Source: Alteribacter populi
GTDB taxonomy: Bacteria; Bacillota; Bacilli; Bacillales; Salisediminibacteriaceae
Length of the DNA stretch: 64,000 nt
NCBI RefSeq assembly: GCF_002352765.1
Contig: NZ_KZ293963.1
Coordinates: 4,242,559-4,306,558, forward strand
Reading direction: 5' to 3'
The notes under the pieces are model-generated. The model did no database searches. It had not been told where the DNA came from and saw only the letters and a list, made by a program, of their open reading frames with translations. This document shows positions 7,610-15,825 of the stretch, in pieces. Every line of letters starts with the position of its first letter. The stretch's first letter is position 1. The position numbers and the translations under genes were made by a program.

Positions 7610-9091
7610 ATGATTGAAGCGTTATTAAATACAGATTATGTGGTTTTACTTGTTGCTTTATTTCTTATTATTGGTGTACTCACAACAAAATTTTCTACTC
7701 GACTAGGTGTTCCGGCTCTAGTTTTGTTTATTATGCTAGGCATGGTTGCAGGAAGTGACGGGCTTGGTATTATATATTTTGATAATGCTTCGCACGCGCA
7801 AATTATTGGTATCATCGCTCTTGTCATTATTTTATTTGAAGGTGGTCTATCCACCAAATGGACAACGATTAAACCAGTTGCGGCTCCTTCTCTACTATTA
7901 GCAACAGTTGGGGTGCTAATCACGACTGTTGTGGTTGCAGTAGTAGCAAAGCTGATTCTTGATGTCACTTGGCTTGAAGGAATGCTTTTTGGAGCGATTG
8001 TAGGTTCAACTGATGCTGCAGCTGTATTTGCTGTCCTCAAGGGACAAAATATTAAATCTCGTCTTGGTGCTACATTAGAAGCAGAGTCTGGAACGAACGA
8101 TCCGATGGCAATGTTTTTAACACTCGCTTTTATTGATTTAATCATGCTGGACCAGCAAGGTATTTTATCCACAATCGGTGCCTTTTTTTGGCAAATGGGC
8201 TTCGGTTTAGCAGTGGGAATCGCTATGGGAATGTTAGCGTCGTGGGCGATTAACCGGATCAACCTTGATTCGGGTGGACTTTATCCGATTTTTGCGATTA
8301 GCTTCGCGTTGCTGACATACAGTATTTCTTCCTTATTAGGGGGGAGCGGATTATTGGGGGTTTACGTGGCAGCTCTTATAATCGGTAATTCAGATTTGAC
8401 TTACCGTCATACGATTTTCCGGTTTAATGAAGGATTTGCCTGGATGATGCAAATATTAATGTTTATCATTTTAGGGTTACTCGTGTTTCCAGGTCAGCTA
8501 TTTACGCTAGAAGTAGTACTTCACGGCCTCCTTTTATCATTTACACTCATCGTTGTTGCAAGACCATTAGCAGTGTTTTTATCGACCATTGGGTTTGACT
8601 TTACATGGAAGGAAAAAACATTGCTATCTTGGGCTGGCCTTCGTGGGGCTGTTCCCATTGTCCTTGCCACATTTCCGATGATTGTCGGGCTTGATCATGC
8701 ACAAATGTTCTTCAATGTCGTCTTTTTCGTCGTATTAACATCCGCTTTAATTCAAGGTTCTACAATTACTCCCTTTGCAAAGAAACTGGGGTTAACAGGT
8801 CCTAAAAAAGTCACCCCTTTACATTCTTTAGAGCTTGTGAGCATTGGTCAGGCAAATGCGGAAATCATCGAGTATCAAGTGAATGAAGAAGCAAGCATTG
8901 TTGGTCAAAACTTAACTGAAATTGAGTTTCCAAGAGATGTTTTGATTAATGCGATTATTCGTGACGGAGAGCTGGTTACTCCATATGGCGAAACGGTCAT
9001 TGAAGCGAATGATATACTCTATATTCTTGTTTCTCGAACGAGTATGAAAGAACTTAAAAAGCTCCTTGGAGAAACAACGTCAAATAAATAG
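7610..9091 (+). CDS. K+/H+ antiporter, CPA1 (NhaP2/CvrA-like) with C-terminal RCK_C domain
   Basis: 493 residues: about twelve membrane segments (1-400) followed by a cytosolic TrkA-C/RCK_C domain (about 405-490, with ANAEIIEYQV and EANDILYILVS). Membrane signatures include ILFEGGLSTKW, GSTDAAAVFAVL and ESGTNDPMAMFLT, where the Asp residues of the NDP and TDAA motifs are those expected for cation/proton antiport. Family members export K+ (or Na+) in exchange for protons and contribute to pH and osmotic homeostasis. RBS AGAGGAGCAGAT. It follows the recombinase gene by 20 bases and ends at a strong terminator. Confidence 0.9.
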   Translation: MIEALLNTDYVVLLVALFLIIGVLTTKFSTRLGVPALVLFIMLGMVAGSDGLGIIYFDNASHAQIIGIIALVIILFEGGLSTKWTTIKPVAAPSLLLATVGVLITTVVVAVVAKLILDVTWLEGMLFGAIVGSTDAAAVFAVLKGQNIKSRLGATLEAESGTNDPMAMFLTLAFIDLIMLDQQGILSTIGAFFWQMGFGLAVGIAMGMLASWAINRINLDSGGLYPIFAISFALLTYSISSLLGGSGLLGVYVAALIIGNSDLTYRHTIFRFNEGFAWMMQILMFIILGLLVFPGQLFTLEVVLHGLLLSFTLIVVARPLAVFLSTIGFDFTWKEKTLLSWAGLRGAVPIVLATFPMIVGLDHAQMFFNVVFFVVLTSALIQGSTITPFAKKLGLTGPKKVTPLHSLELVSIGQANAEIIEYQVNEEASIVGQNLTEIEFPRDVLINAIIRDGELVTPYGETVIEANDILYILVSRTSMKELKKLLGETTSNK

Positions 9092-9094
9092 ATA

Positions 9095-9137
9095 AAAAGA
9101 GAGACATTCTGATCCAAGATCGGAGTGTCTCTCTTTT
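9095..9137 (+). terminator. Intrinsic terminator after the antiporter gene
   Basis: AAAAGAGAGACATTC and the complementary GAGTGTCTCTCTTTT form a long stem just after the stop at 9091. Confidence 0.92.
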
Positions 9138-9157
9138 GATGCTATAAAATTACCCTT

Positions 9158-9226
9158 TCACGCAGCGAAGTGGCCAACAACTGCAAAGAAAAACACGAAT
9201 CCAAATGCAAAAAATGTTTTACGCAT
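9158..9226 (-). CDS. Hydrophobic micro-protein (22 aa)
   Basis: A 22-codon frame beginning MRKTFFAFGFVFFF and ending in GHFAA. It has a basic start, a single hydrophobic stretch and a strong GGAGGGTTTCTC ribosome site correctly spaced before the ATG. Unrecognised. It would be a single-pass membrane peptide. It is too short for routine gene calling, but the combination of RBS, composition and isolated position supports it. It could also be a leader peptide or chance. Confidence 0.45.
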   Translation of the reverse strand: MRKTFFAFGFVFFFAVVGHFAA

Positions 9227-9430
9227 GAGAAACCCTCCTACATTAAAAAGTTTGTTAAGAGATAGTAAAATAAGCGATAATCAGGATTTATTTATGAATG
9301 AGTAGTATAAAGTCCGGTTTAGTGTGATTAACTGTTTATATCTCTTATTAACTACATTTTAAACCATATAACTCCATTGATAAAGGGTTGTTACTCATTT
9401 TTTTTCGTTTTTTTGAGAGTTGAGAAATGG

Positions 9431-9580
9431 CAAGCAGACAGCTACCTTCACACCTATCGTTTCAAGGGAAAAGTAACAGTGGTCTTCTTGCGGCGAGTAA
9501 CAGCAGGAACAGTTGAAGACCCCGCAGGGTGGTGTTCCCGAGAAGGCTGAAGCGTTGACCGCACCAAGTCAAGGTTTCTT
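9431..9580 (+). repeat. Composite dispersed repeat: family A core followed by family B
   Basis: Begins with ACAGCTACCTTCACACC (family A), then runs into a GC-rich segment with GGTCTTCTTGCGGCGAG, GAAGACCCCGCAGG and GGCTGAAGCGTTGACC. The second part parallels the segment at 39525-39630 (GGTCTTCCTGCGACGAG, GGCTGAAGCGTTGCC). This type of GC-rich element is widely scattered in Bacillaceae genomes. No coding sequence fits here; the 9227-9704 gap holds this element and the operator region. Confidence 0.7.
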
Positions 9581-9607
9581 TAAAAAAGTAAATTAAAAGA
9601 GAGGGAT

Positions 9608-9659
9608 TTATGTAATATTTTCATTACATAATGCAAATTATCATTTACATTATGTAATG
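9608..9659. promoter_or_regulatory. Operator cluster upstream of the XRE regulator
   Basis: TTATGTAA at 9608-9615, TTACATAA at 9624-9631 and TTATGTAA at 9650-9657. CATTACATAATG (9622-9633) and CATTATGTAATG (9648-9659) are perfect 12-base inverted repeats, and TTACATTATGTAA (9645-9657) is itself palindromic. It lies 50-100 bases before the XRE start, next to a TATACT-like -10, consistent with autoregulation. Confidence 0.6.
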
Positions 9660-9704
9660 AAAGGTATACACTATTAGTAAGATGATGGAAGGAAGGATTC
9701 GGAA

Positions 9705-9899
9705 ATGTTAAGAAATCGTGTGAAGGAGCTTCGAGCCCGATTTAGCTTAACGCAAACCGACTTAGCTAAAAAAATCGGCGTCACTAGGCAAACGGTTGGA
9801 TTGATTGAAAAGGGGGATTATGCACCCTCTGTCACGTTGGCTATTAAAATGGCAAAAACATTTGAAACGCCCATTGAAGAAGTATTTTGGTTAGACTAA
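9705..9899 (+). CDS. XRE-family transcriptional regulator (64 aa)
   Basis: 64 residues, almost entirely one helix-turn-helix domain: LTQTDLAKKIGVTRQTVGLIE is the classic HTH_3 recognition segment and the C-terminus ends PIEEVFWLD, as in the short YozG/Cro-like regulators of Firmicutes. There is no ligand domain. ATG after GGAAGGAAGGATTCGGAA. Followed 14 bases later by a membrane protein gene; this XRE-plus-membrane-protein pairing is common in Bacillaceae. Inverted repeats upstream suggest it represses itself. Confidence 0.93.
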   Translation: MLRNRVKELRARFSLTQTDLAKKIGVTRQTVGLIEKGDYAPSVTLAIKMAKTFETPIEEVFWLD

Positions 9900-9913
9900 G
9901 GAGAGGAAAAATA

Positions 9914-10366
9914 ATGTTAGAACGATTTATACGTTCACCGATCAGTATGATGCTTTTCTTTGCTGCGCTTATTGGTGTGATTTACATGGTTCACTATCAA
10001 TCAGTATCGAACAATGTGGAATCTGTGATCACTTTATGTTTCCTTATTTTGGCTCTTGTTTTTATTGTACTCATTCTGTTTCATAACAAACGAAACCCGG
10101 ATCGCAGAATTAGTTGGAAAAGCTGGACACCTTATGAGTTGAAGGAAGAAGATGAAGGTCAACAATGGGTAACCTTTCGAGCCTGTAGGAAAGTGTACAT
10201 TTTTTATTATTTTGCCCTACCAATTGGAGCTGCAGTTATTGCATTCACCCAGCATGTTGCTTATATGCCACTCGTTGTTCTATTAGCGATGGGGGTCATA
10301 CAGTACACCATCTATTGGCTTGAAGAAAGGAAATATTTAAACCAACAGGAGGAAGTTGAAGAATGA
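9914..10366 (+). CDS. Membrane protein linked to the XRE regulator
   Basis: 150 residues with two N-terminal membrane segments (about 12-30 and 42-60), a charged cytosolic or external stretch rich in Trp and Arg (ISWKSWTPYELKEEDEGQQW), and two C-terminal membrane segments (about 103-140). I do not recognise a named family; it resembles small four-helix proteins encoded beside short XRE regulators. Start at 9914 is set by AAGGAGAGGAAAAATA. Its last codons overlap the next gene by four bases. Confidence 0.75.
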   Translation: MLERFIRSPISMMLFFAALIGVIYMVHYQSVSNNVESVITLCFLILALVFIVLILFHNKRNPDRRISWKSWTPYELKEEDEGQQWVTFRACRKVYIFYYFALPIGAAVIAFTQHVAYMPLVVLLAMGVIQYTIYWLEERKYLNQQEEVEE

Positions 10367-10857
10367 CTAGTTTTATTGCTTATGTTGTCGTGTTTTTGCT
10401 CGCTGCCACTCCATTTTTTGAAATGATCGCCGTAATTCCGTTAGGTGTTGCAGCTGGTCTGAATGTGGTTCCAGTTACGATTTTAGCACTACTCGGAAAC
10501 GTCGTAACTGTTCTACTCGTTATACTCTTGATCAACCAGATTCAAGCCTGGTTAACTAGAAGACGGGAAGCGAAAGGAAAAGAGCCTTCCTTGAAGCGAC
10601 AAAACCGGGCCAAGCGAGTTTGGAAACGGTTTGGATTACCTGGTCTTGCGGTCATTGGTCCTTTGTTTATAGGGAGTCACTTAGCGGCTTTAATGGGGAT
10701 GAGTTTTGGCGGAACAAAAAAGCAAATGACCAAATGGATGCTAGGTAGTTTAACACTTTGGTGTGTTGTTACTGCAGTTGCTTCTTACATTGGCATTGAC
10801 CTTCTTTTTACTTATACGGATCGTGAAGGGTTTTTGGTTGATTTATTAGAAGGATAA
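10363..10857 (+). CDS. Small multi-drug export family membrane protein
   Basis: 164 residues, hydrophobic segments at about 5-30, 35-58, 95-115 and 123-145. The N-terminal TPFFEMIAVIPLGVAAGL and the central basic segment followed by FGLPGLAVIGPLFIGSHLAA match the Sm_multidrug_ex (COG2426) family. Members are annotated as small multidrug exporters, but direct evidence for transport is thin. Start overlaps the preceding gene by four bases (ATGA), so the XRE gene, the membrane protein and this protein form one operon. Confidence 0.85.
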   Translation: MTSFIAYVVVFLLAATPFFEMIAVIPLGVAAGLNVVPVTILALLGNVVTVLLVILLINQIQAWLTRRREAKGKEPSLKRQNRAKRVWKRFGLPGLAVIGPLFIGSHLAALMGMSFGGTKKQMTKWMLGSLTLWCVVTAVASYIGIDLLFTYTDREGFLVDLLEG

Positions 10858-10868
10858 TAAATTTTTGT

Positions 10869-10899
10869 GAAAAGCTAGCCTTTGAGGTTAGCTTTCTTA
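10869..10899 (+). terminator. Intrinsic terminator after the XRE operon
   Basis: AAAGCTAGCC pairs with GGTTAGCTTT (one G-U) across a four-base loop, followed by CTTACATTCTT. The tail is moderately T-rich. Confidence 0.75.
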
Positions 10900-11073
10900 C
10901 ATTCTTTGGAGCAGGAATGTTCATGTCTTATGGGAAGATATGTTGATCTTTACATAAAGTCGTTTCAGATTAGAAAGTTAAATGGTTTTCAATGTCGAGA
11001 ACAAGGTAAATCGGAATAAAAATGGGATTTTGAGGAACGTGAGGTTCAATTATTTAGAAAATAATTTTATTAA

Positions 11074-11119
11074 AGGAGGCTGTTGCATACGTTAGTAATA
11101 GCCTCGTTTTTTCTTTTTA
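11074..11119 (+). terminator. Orphan hairpin with T-tract in the 10.9-11.25 kb gap
   Basis: GAGGCTGTT and AATAGCCTC form a stem followed by GTTTTTTCTTTTT. It has the form of an intrinsic terminator but no complete gene precedes it. A short frame ending EEREVQLFRK stops about 15 bases before it, so it may be the terminator left from a deleted gene. The rest of the gap (10900-11258) shows nothing else. Confidence 0.6.
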
Positions 11120-11258
11120 GGGGGTCATTCTTAATCACTTGGATTTGATATCTGGAACAGTGGTTAGTCATTGCCATTTTCTTTATAGCTATCTAATTTC
11201 CTTATGAACTGCTGGCTTTTGTCCATAATCTTAAGTAAAAAAGGGGAGTGGATATGGA

Positions 11259-11513
11259 GTGGGAAAAGGCGTAATAACGGTTAATGTGGTAACGTTTCTG
11301 ATCGTAGTGACATTTGCTATTATCGGCATGGGTTTTGTTAATTTAGGAGAAACACCTCATATGAATTATTGGCCGCTTTATCCGAGTATTGTTTGGACTG
11401 TTGCACTCTTTATTCAACAAATCCCTCATTTATGGGTGAGGCGTTTCGGATTAGCAGTAGCGATTTTAAGCTCACTATTTTGCATTGTTAAGGTTGTTGT
11501 CATAATCTTTTAA
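11259..11513 (+). CDS. Small three-helix membrane protein, unrecognised
   Basis: 84 residues with three hydrophobic segments (about 8-27, 38-53 and 62-84) separated by short polar turns containing HMNYWPLYPS and PHLWVRRFG. GTG start with a GGGGAG site about 11 bases upstream; no ATG fits this frame. It lies 12 bases before the GNAT gene and is probably co-transcribed. No family recognised. Confidence 0.6.
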   Translation: MGKGVITVNVVTFLIVVTFAIIGMGFVNLGETPHMNYWPLYPSIVWTVALFIQQIPHLWVRRFGLAVAILSSLFCIVKVVVIIF

Positions 11514-11525
11514 CGAAAGGTCTGG

Positions 11526-11981
11526 TTGGCAGTGAGACAAATAGAAGTGCGGCCGGCAGAACAGAAAGATTGGTTATCCGTATGGAGCCTTTTACATGAT
11601 AGAGGGAATACGGATGACGACGAGGCTGCTTATAAGCGATTTTTATATATGATTGATGATTCGAATCATTGTTTGAACGTAGCGACAATCGACGGTTATG
11701 TTGTCGGATACTGCTGGATTCAAGACTATGGGCCACATTTAAGAACTGGCCAAAAAGCAATACGGTTTCATGATTTGTTCGTTTGTGAAACATATCGTAA
11801 AAAAGGGGTAGCGCGCGCTTTATTTGAAAACGGAAAACAGTGGGCGAAAGACAATGGCGCTAATTGGTTTTCGTGGAATGCAAACCCAAACTCATCTAGT
11901 TTTTATACAAAGCTTGGCTATACGCCAACGCCAGAGGAGGAAGAAGGATTTCCTTACTACGAAGTTGAATTTATTGATTAA
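11526..11981 (+). CDS. GNAT family N-acetyltransferase
   Basis: 151 residues. Motif A is visible as HDLFVCETYRKKGVARALFENG (R-K-K-G-V-A form) and motif B as WNANPNSSSFYTKLGYTP. The start is TTG at 11526 or GTG at 11532; AAAGG at 11516-11520 suits either. Substrate unknown. Preceded by a small membrane protein gene. Confidence 0.85.
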   Translation: MAVRQIEVRPAEQKDWLSVWSLLHDRGNTDDDEAAYKRFLYMIDDSNHCLNVATIDGYVVGYCWIQDYGPHLRTGQKAIRFHDLFVCETYRKKGVARALFENGKQWAKDNGANWFSWNANPNSSSFYTKLGYTPTPEEEEGFPYYEVEFID

Positions 11982-12228
11982 GTGACGAGCTTTTTACGTT
12001 CGCTAGACTACAGACCTTTCAGTAGGAAGAAATCGTATAAATGAAAAAACGGAACTTTTGCTCATTTAGGCATACTATCACCACATTCTATAGAACAGGT
12101 GGCAGGTTGAGAAACGAGCATCGTTTGGAAGTTGGTTGGAAAACGTTCAGGTGCTGACATTCTATATGGTTTACTATGATTAGATGAGCTGAAATCCAGA
12201 TACCATGAGGAACGAAGGAGAAGGAAAT

Positions 12229-12804
12229 ATGACGAAAATATGCTGGTGGATAACCCAGTTCCTATTATTAACCGCTTGCACTGACGAAGTCGTGGAGCCT
12301 GAAATGAATAAGGTAAAGTTAGATGATGACGTTCATTTTCCTTATAGCATCCCAGAAATCGATGAACATGTCATAACAGCGATTGATGTGGCTCCTCAAG
12401 AAGGTGATGCCAAACGAATCGACGTTTATTATACGCATGTTGAAAATGTAAGTAACAATCGGCAGCTAATGGAGGTGGAAGAAGGATACGAAGAGGAGTT
12501 TAACTTAAGAACGGTTTACGGACCGTATGAAGAGCTACCTCATTACGGCATTGTCCTTATTCAAAGTCCGGAACCATTCGAGTCAAACTATAAGCAAACA
12601 ATCTTGGTAAACGATCAAGAGTTTTATTATACTCAAAGCACTAGTGGAGAGACATCTTTATTAGCTTTTCAAGCAGAATATCGAGGTTTATGGTATGATG
12701 TGACGATTTTTAATGTGAAGCCAGACCTTTCCGAACGACAAGTAAGAAGAGAAGTTTCTAACGTACATGATAAAATTCTCGAACAATATGAAAAGGACGG
12801 TTGA
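12229..12804 (+). CDS. Lipoprotein of unknown function
   Basis: 191 residues. The signal peptide ends in the lipobox LLTAC, giving a lipidated Cys at residue 17, so the protein is anchored on the outer face of the membrane. The mature part is acidic (EVVEPEMNKVKLDDD, EVEEGYEEEF) with beta-strand-like stretches. I recognise no family. The ATG at 12229 follows AAGGAGAAGGAAAT; an earlier ATG at 12205 has no RBS and would delay the signal peptide. Confidence 0.8.
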   Translation: MTKICWWITQFLLLTACTDEVVEPEMNKVKLDDDVHFPYSIPEIDEHVITAIDVAPQEGDAKRIDVYYTHVENVSNNRQLMEVEEGYEEEFNLRTVYGPYEELPHYGIVLIQSPEPFESNYKQTILVNDQEFYYTQSTSGETSLLAFQAEYRGLWYDVTIFNVKPDLSERQVRREVSNVHDKILEQYEKDG

Positions 12805-12837
12805 AAAACACTCTGTACTTTAAAGAAGTGTTTTTTC
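12804..12837 (+). terminator. Intrinsic terminator after the lipoprotein gene
   Basis: AAAAACACT pairs with AGTGTTTTT and is followed by T and C residues. It starts at the stop codon. Confidence 0.8.
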
Positions 12838-12943
12838 GCGATAATGAACTTTATGATATGGTGGAACTACAGTAAACTTATTTGTAAGTGGAGGTTGAGA
12901 GGAGGGGGGAAATTACATCTTCTGCAGATAGGAGAGGAACATC

Positions 12944-13450
12944 GTGATCAAAAAAATAAACCTACAAGATGATTGTCTTGCCTCTATATTATATAATCTT
13001 CAACGAAAAGCCTACACGGTTGAAGCAGATATTTTAAAATATGATGGGCTTCCGCCACTAAAAGAAAGTCTTAGGAAGTTTAAAAATTGTGGGGAGGCGG
13101 TCATCGGCTATTTTCAAAATCAAACGGTGCTTGGCTTCCTTTCTTATGAACGATCAGGTAAAGACCTGACGATTTGTCGCCTTGTTGTATCTCCTGAGCA
13201 TTTTCGTAAAGGCATTGCTCAGCAATTACTAGCTCACATGGATTGTGCGGAGTCAAATGTAACCTCTATTTATGTGGCTACAGGGCGCGGGAATGATCCT
13301 GCATGTCTCCTCTATGAAAAAAACGGGAATCAGTGGGTAAGGGATGAAGAAGTGGAGAAGGGCGTTTTCATCCGAAAGTTTCGAAAATTGATCGCCGAAA
13401 AAAATGAATTAGAAGAGACAACGCCCAGTAAAAAGGAGTTTACCCACTGA
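12944..13450 (+). CDS. GNAT family N-acetyltransferase
   Basis: 168 residues. Acetyl-CoA loop LVVSPEHFRKGIAQQLLAHM (R-K-G-I-A form) followed by SIYVATGRGNDPACLLYEKNGN, the usual motif B with Tyr. GTG start with GGAGAGGAACATC. The hydrophilic C-terminal 20 residues (KNELEETTPSKKEFTH) extend past the domain. Converges on the sirC end of the sulfate operon. Confidence 0.85.
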   Translation: MIKKINLQDDCLASILYNLQRKAYTVEADILKYDGLPPLKESLRKFKNCGEAVIGYFQNQTVLGFLSYERSGKDLTICRLVVSPEHFRKGIAQQLLAHMDCAESNVTSIYVATGRGNDPACLLYEKNGNQWVRDEEVEKGVFIRKFRKLIAEKNELEETTPSKKEFTH

Positions 13451-13487
13451 TCAAGGTAATTCGGAAAAACATGCGAACGTATTCTTC

Positions 13488-14099
13488 TTAACAATGATCC
13501 TTGCTATCGGGTATTGGAAACCTTGTTCGTTCCTCAAGCAGCTCTTTTCGTTTTATGGGGTCTGGTTCTATCTTCTGTAATTCAGACCGTATGTAATGTA
13601 ATTCTTCTAAATACGAGTCATATTCTGACCCGAACATTTCGGAGAGGTAATTACGGATTTTTTTTGCTAAAATTGGACTTTTACCTGAAGTTGTCACGCT
13701 CAATTTAAGTGCTCCTCTGTCAACTACAGCAGGAAAATAAAAGCTACTTAATTGTGGGTTATCCACAACATTTATGAGAGAAACATAAGACAATAAACCT
13801 CTTGATAGCTCTTCATTAATGGGAAAGGAATCTGTTGCAACGACAACTAAAAAGAACGAACGCCAGTTTAATTTTAGCCGGGTACAAAATTCCTCTAAAA
13901 TGTCTCCTGTAGTCAAGGTCGTTCTTTTAACTTTTAATTGATTAACTTGAGATTGCAGTCCATTTGTAAGTGTAGGGCTAATGAGAGTGACATCTGCCTT
14001 TTCCTTTAATAAATAAGCAATTTTTCTTTCTGCAATACTTCCTCCCCCCACAACGAGTATTGGCTTTTGGTAAAGCTGGAGAATAAAAGGGCTACTCAT
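13488..14099 (-). CDS. sirC: Precorrin-2 dehydrogenase / sirohydrochlorin pathway (SirC, YlnF-like)
   Basis: 203 residues. The N-terminus has the NAD-binding signature ILVVGGGSIAERKIAYLL, and VTTSGKSPILAKKIRNYL is the conserved stretch of the siroheme-synthase N-terminal domain family. It oxidises precorrin-2 to sirohydrochlorin with NAD+. It is the last gene of the operon and feeds siroheme to the sulfite reductase encoded upstream. RBS GAAAGGAGAAGGTTTTC. Longer than B. subtilis YlnF, with an extra C-terminal helical segment. Confidence 0.9.
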   Translation of the reverse strand: MSSPFILQLYQKPILVVGGGSIAERKIAYLLKEKADVTLISPTLTNGLQSQVNQLKVKRTTLTTGDILEEFCTRLKLNWRSFFLVVVATDSFPINEELSRGLLSYVSLINVVDNPQLSSFYFPAVVDRGALKLSVTTSGKSPILAKKIRNYLSEMFGSEYDSYLEELHYIRSELQKIEPDPIKRKELLEERTRFPIPDSKDHC

Positions 14100-14233
14100 G
14101 AAAACCTTCTCCTTTCCAAAGATAGTAACAAAGAAAACAAATTCCTCGTGATTTTCTGATCCCTAGCGAAGATAAACGTTGGGTTTCTAATGTCTTTGTC
14201 GAATTGTAACCTGGTCTACTTTTTTGTATATGT

Positions 14234-14992
14234 TTACAACGAGAGTGCGGTTGCTATCTTCTCCTCAAGCCATTTTGAGATGAGGGGATGTGGGAGATAC
14301 GTATCCCCGCTCCATTTATAGGATAAACCTTTTAGTCTATTTGGAATGACCTTATTCGTGAAATAGCCTTCACTTAAAAATAATGGCACAACAATCATTG
14401 TACGGTCACTTGTAGCAGCCTCTGTTGCTCTTTCTTTAATATTGTCCGGATGCAATGTTCCGTGACAAATTTGATAAAGAGGAATTTTCTGAACGACTTT
14501 CTCTTTCAGATCTTCGAGCAACTTTTCCCACCTTTGATGAAAAAAAGGCTCTTCACTGCCATGAGCGACAAAGAGTAACACTTCTTTTTCAGGGTTAACA
14601 GACAATGCCTTTATCCTATCCATAATAATCGCAATAATGAGAGGGTGCGCATCCATTGGGTCTAGCCATCGAATACGTGCAGAAGTTGTGATTTGACTCA
14701 AGTCAGTTTTAATAAGGGGAGTGTTTAGTAGACCAAGCACATATTTAATTTCCTCAATGTGCGTGCTACCAGAAGAGACAAACAGGGGAATGGCGAGAAT
14801 CGTACCACACCCCTGGTTCTCCAACGTTCGTATCCCTTGCTCAATCGTCTCATCTTCAGTAAATTCAAGGTAACCGAGCGTAATAGGTAACTGTGAATCT
14901 ACTTGGTGAATCGCCACTTTAACCTTTTTTACCCAATTCGGGTTGCTTGAGCCATGAACGATAACTAACACACCAGGTCTATCTCGCCTCAT
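14234..14992 (-). CDS. sirB: Sirohydrochlorin ferrochelatase (SirB/CbiX-like)
   Basis: 252 residues with two CbiX-type halves. The N-terminal half has VIVHGSSNPNWVKKV, with the His that binds the metal, and the second half begins LFVAHGSEEPFFHQRW. The protein inserts ferrous iron into sirohydrochlorin, the last step of siroheme synthesis. It lies between sumT (16-base gap) and sirC (134-base gap), the ylnDEF order of B. subtilis. Confidence 0.92.
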   Translation of the reverse strand: MRRDRPGVLVIVHGSSNPNWVKKVKVAIHQVDSQLPITLGYLEFTEDETIEQGIRTLENQGCGTILAIPLFVSSGSTHIEEIKYVLGLLNTPLIKTDLSQITTSARIRWLDPMDAHPLIIAIIMDRIKALSVNPEKEVLLFVAHGSEEPFFHQRWEKLLEDLKEKVVQKIPLYQICHGTLHPDNIKERATEAATSDRTMIVVPLFLSEGYFTNKVIPNRLKGLSYKWSGDTYLPHPLISKWLEEKIATALSL

Positions 14993-15008
14993 ACGGTGGA
15001 CACCTCCT

Positions 15009-15806
15009 TTATACGTTGATCGCTGTATTTAAATACGAGGAATGTGTTAACTTTTCTTCAAACCAAGCTAGCTTTTCTCTCAACTTTACTACCTCACCTA
15101 CAACGATGATCGCTGGTGATTGAAAGTTCTTTCTTTCAACTTCGTCTGCAATCGTTGATAGTTCTCCAGTTAATGTTTCCTGTGTTTCACATGTACCCCA
15201 ACGAACAAGGGCTACAGGAGTAGTTGGAGCAAGTCCGTGATGAAGCAGATTATCTTGAATAACGTTAATTTGTTTAACACCCATGTAAAAAACAAGAGTG
15301 TCTACTCCAGAAGCAAGGCTTTTCCAATCAATGTTCTCGTTCTTTCCATCCTTTCGTCGATGTCCTGTAACAACGGCAAATGAAGAGCTTAATTCACGAT
15401 GGGTTAAAGGAATTCCTGCATAAGCAGGAGCTGCACTTCCGGAAGTGATCCCCGGTACGATTTCGAATGTGAGACCCTTTTTACGGCAGGCTAAAGCTTC
15501 TTCTCCAACTCTTCCAAAAATCATCGAATCTCCACCCTTAAGCCTTACTACCTTTTCTCCACGTAATCCATGAAATACAAGAATTTGATTAATTTCCTCT
15601 TGGCTTATGCAAGAAGCTAGCGGTGTTTTTCCACAATAGATTAATTCAGCATCCGTTTTACTATGCTTTAAAATTTCCTTGTTAATTAATCGATCATATA
15701 CGATAACATCCGCTTCCTGTAATAATTCTGTTCCTCGAAGCGTTAATAGTTTTGGGTCACCAGGTCCTGCTCCAACGAAATAAACTTGCCCTTTGCTTTT
15801 TTGCAC
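15009..15806 (-). CDS. sumT: Uroporphyrinogen-III C-methyltransferase (SumT, YlnD-like)
   Basis: 265 residues. Family signatures are complete: VYFVGAGPGDPKLLTLRG at the N-terminus, VRLKGGDSMIFGRVGEE, the SAM-site region VPGITSGSAAPAYAGIPLTHR, and VFYMGVKQ. It methylates uroporphyrinogen III twice with SAM to precorrin-2, the branch point to siroheme. GTG start after GAGGAGGAATCCATT. Control of this SAM-consuming enzyme by the operon SAM riboswitch makes physiological sense. Confidence 0.95.
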   Translation of the reverse strand: MQKSKGQVYFVGAGPGDPKLLTLRGTELLQEADVIVYDRLINKEILKHSKTDAELIYCGKTPLASCISQEEINQILVFHGLRGEKVVRLKGGDSMIFGRVGEEALACRKKGLTFEIVPGITSGSAAPAYAGIPLTHRELSSSFAVVTGHRRKDGKNENIDWKSLASGVDTLVFYMGVKQINVIQDNLLHHGLAPTTPVALVRWGTCETQETLTGELSTIADEVERKNFQSPAIIVVGEVVKLREKLAWFEEKLTHSSYLNTAINV

Positions 15807-15825
15807 AATGGATTCCTCCTCGTCA

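Noticed and set aside
7636..8262. 208-codon open frame on the minus strand inside the antiporter gene
   Set aside because: Antisense shadow of a well supported membrane protein; no RBS and composition follows the opposite frame.
11030..11070. Short frame ending EEREVQLFRK before the orphan terminator
   Set aside because: Too short to identify; mentioned only as a possible gene tail.
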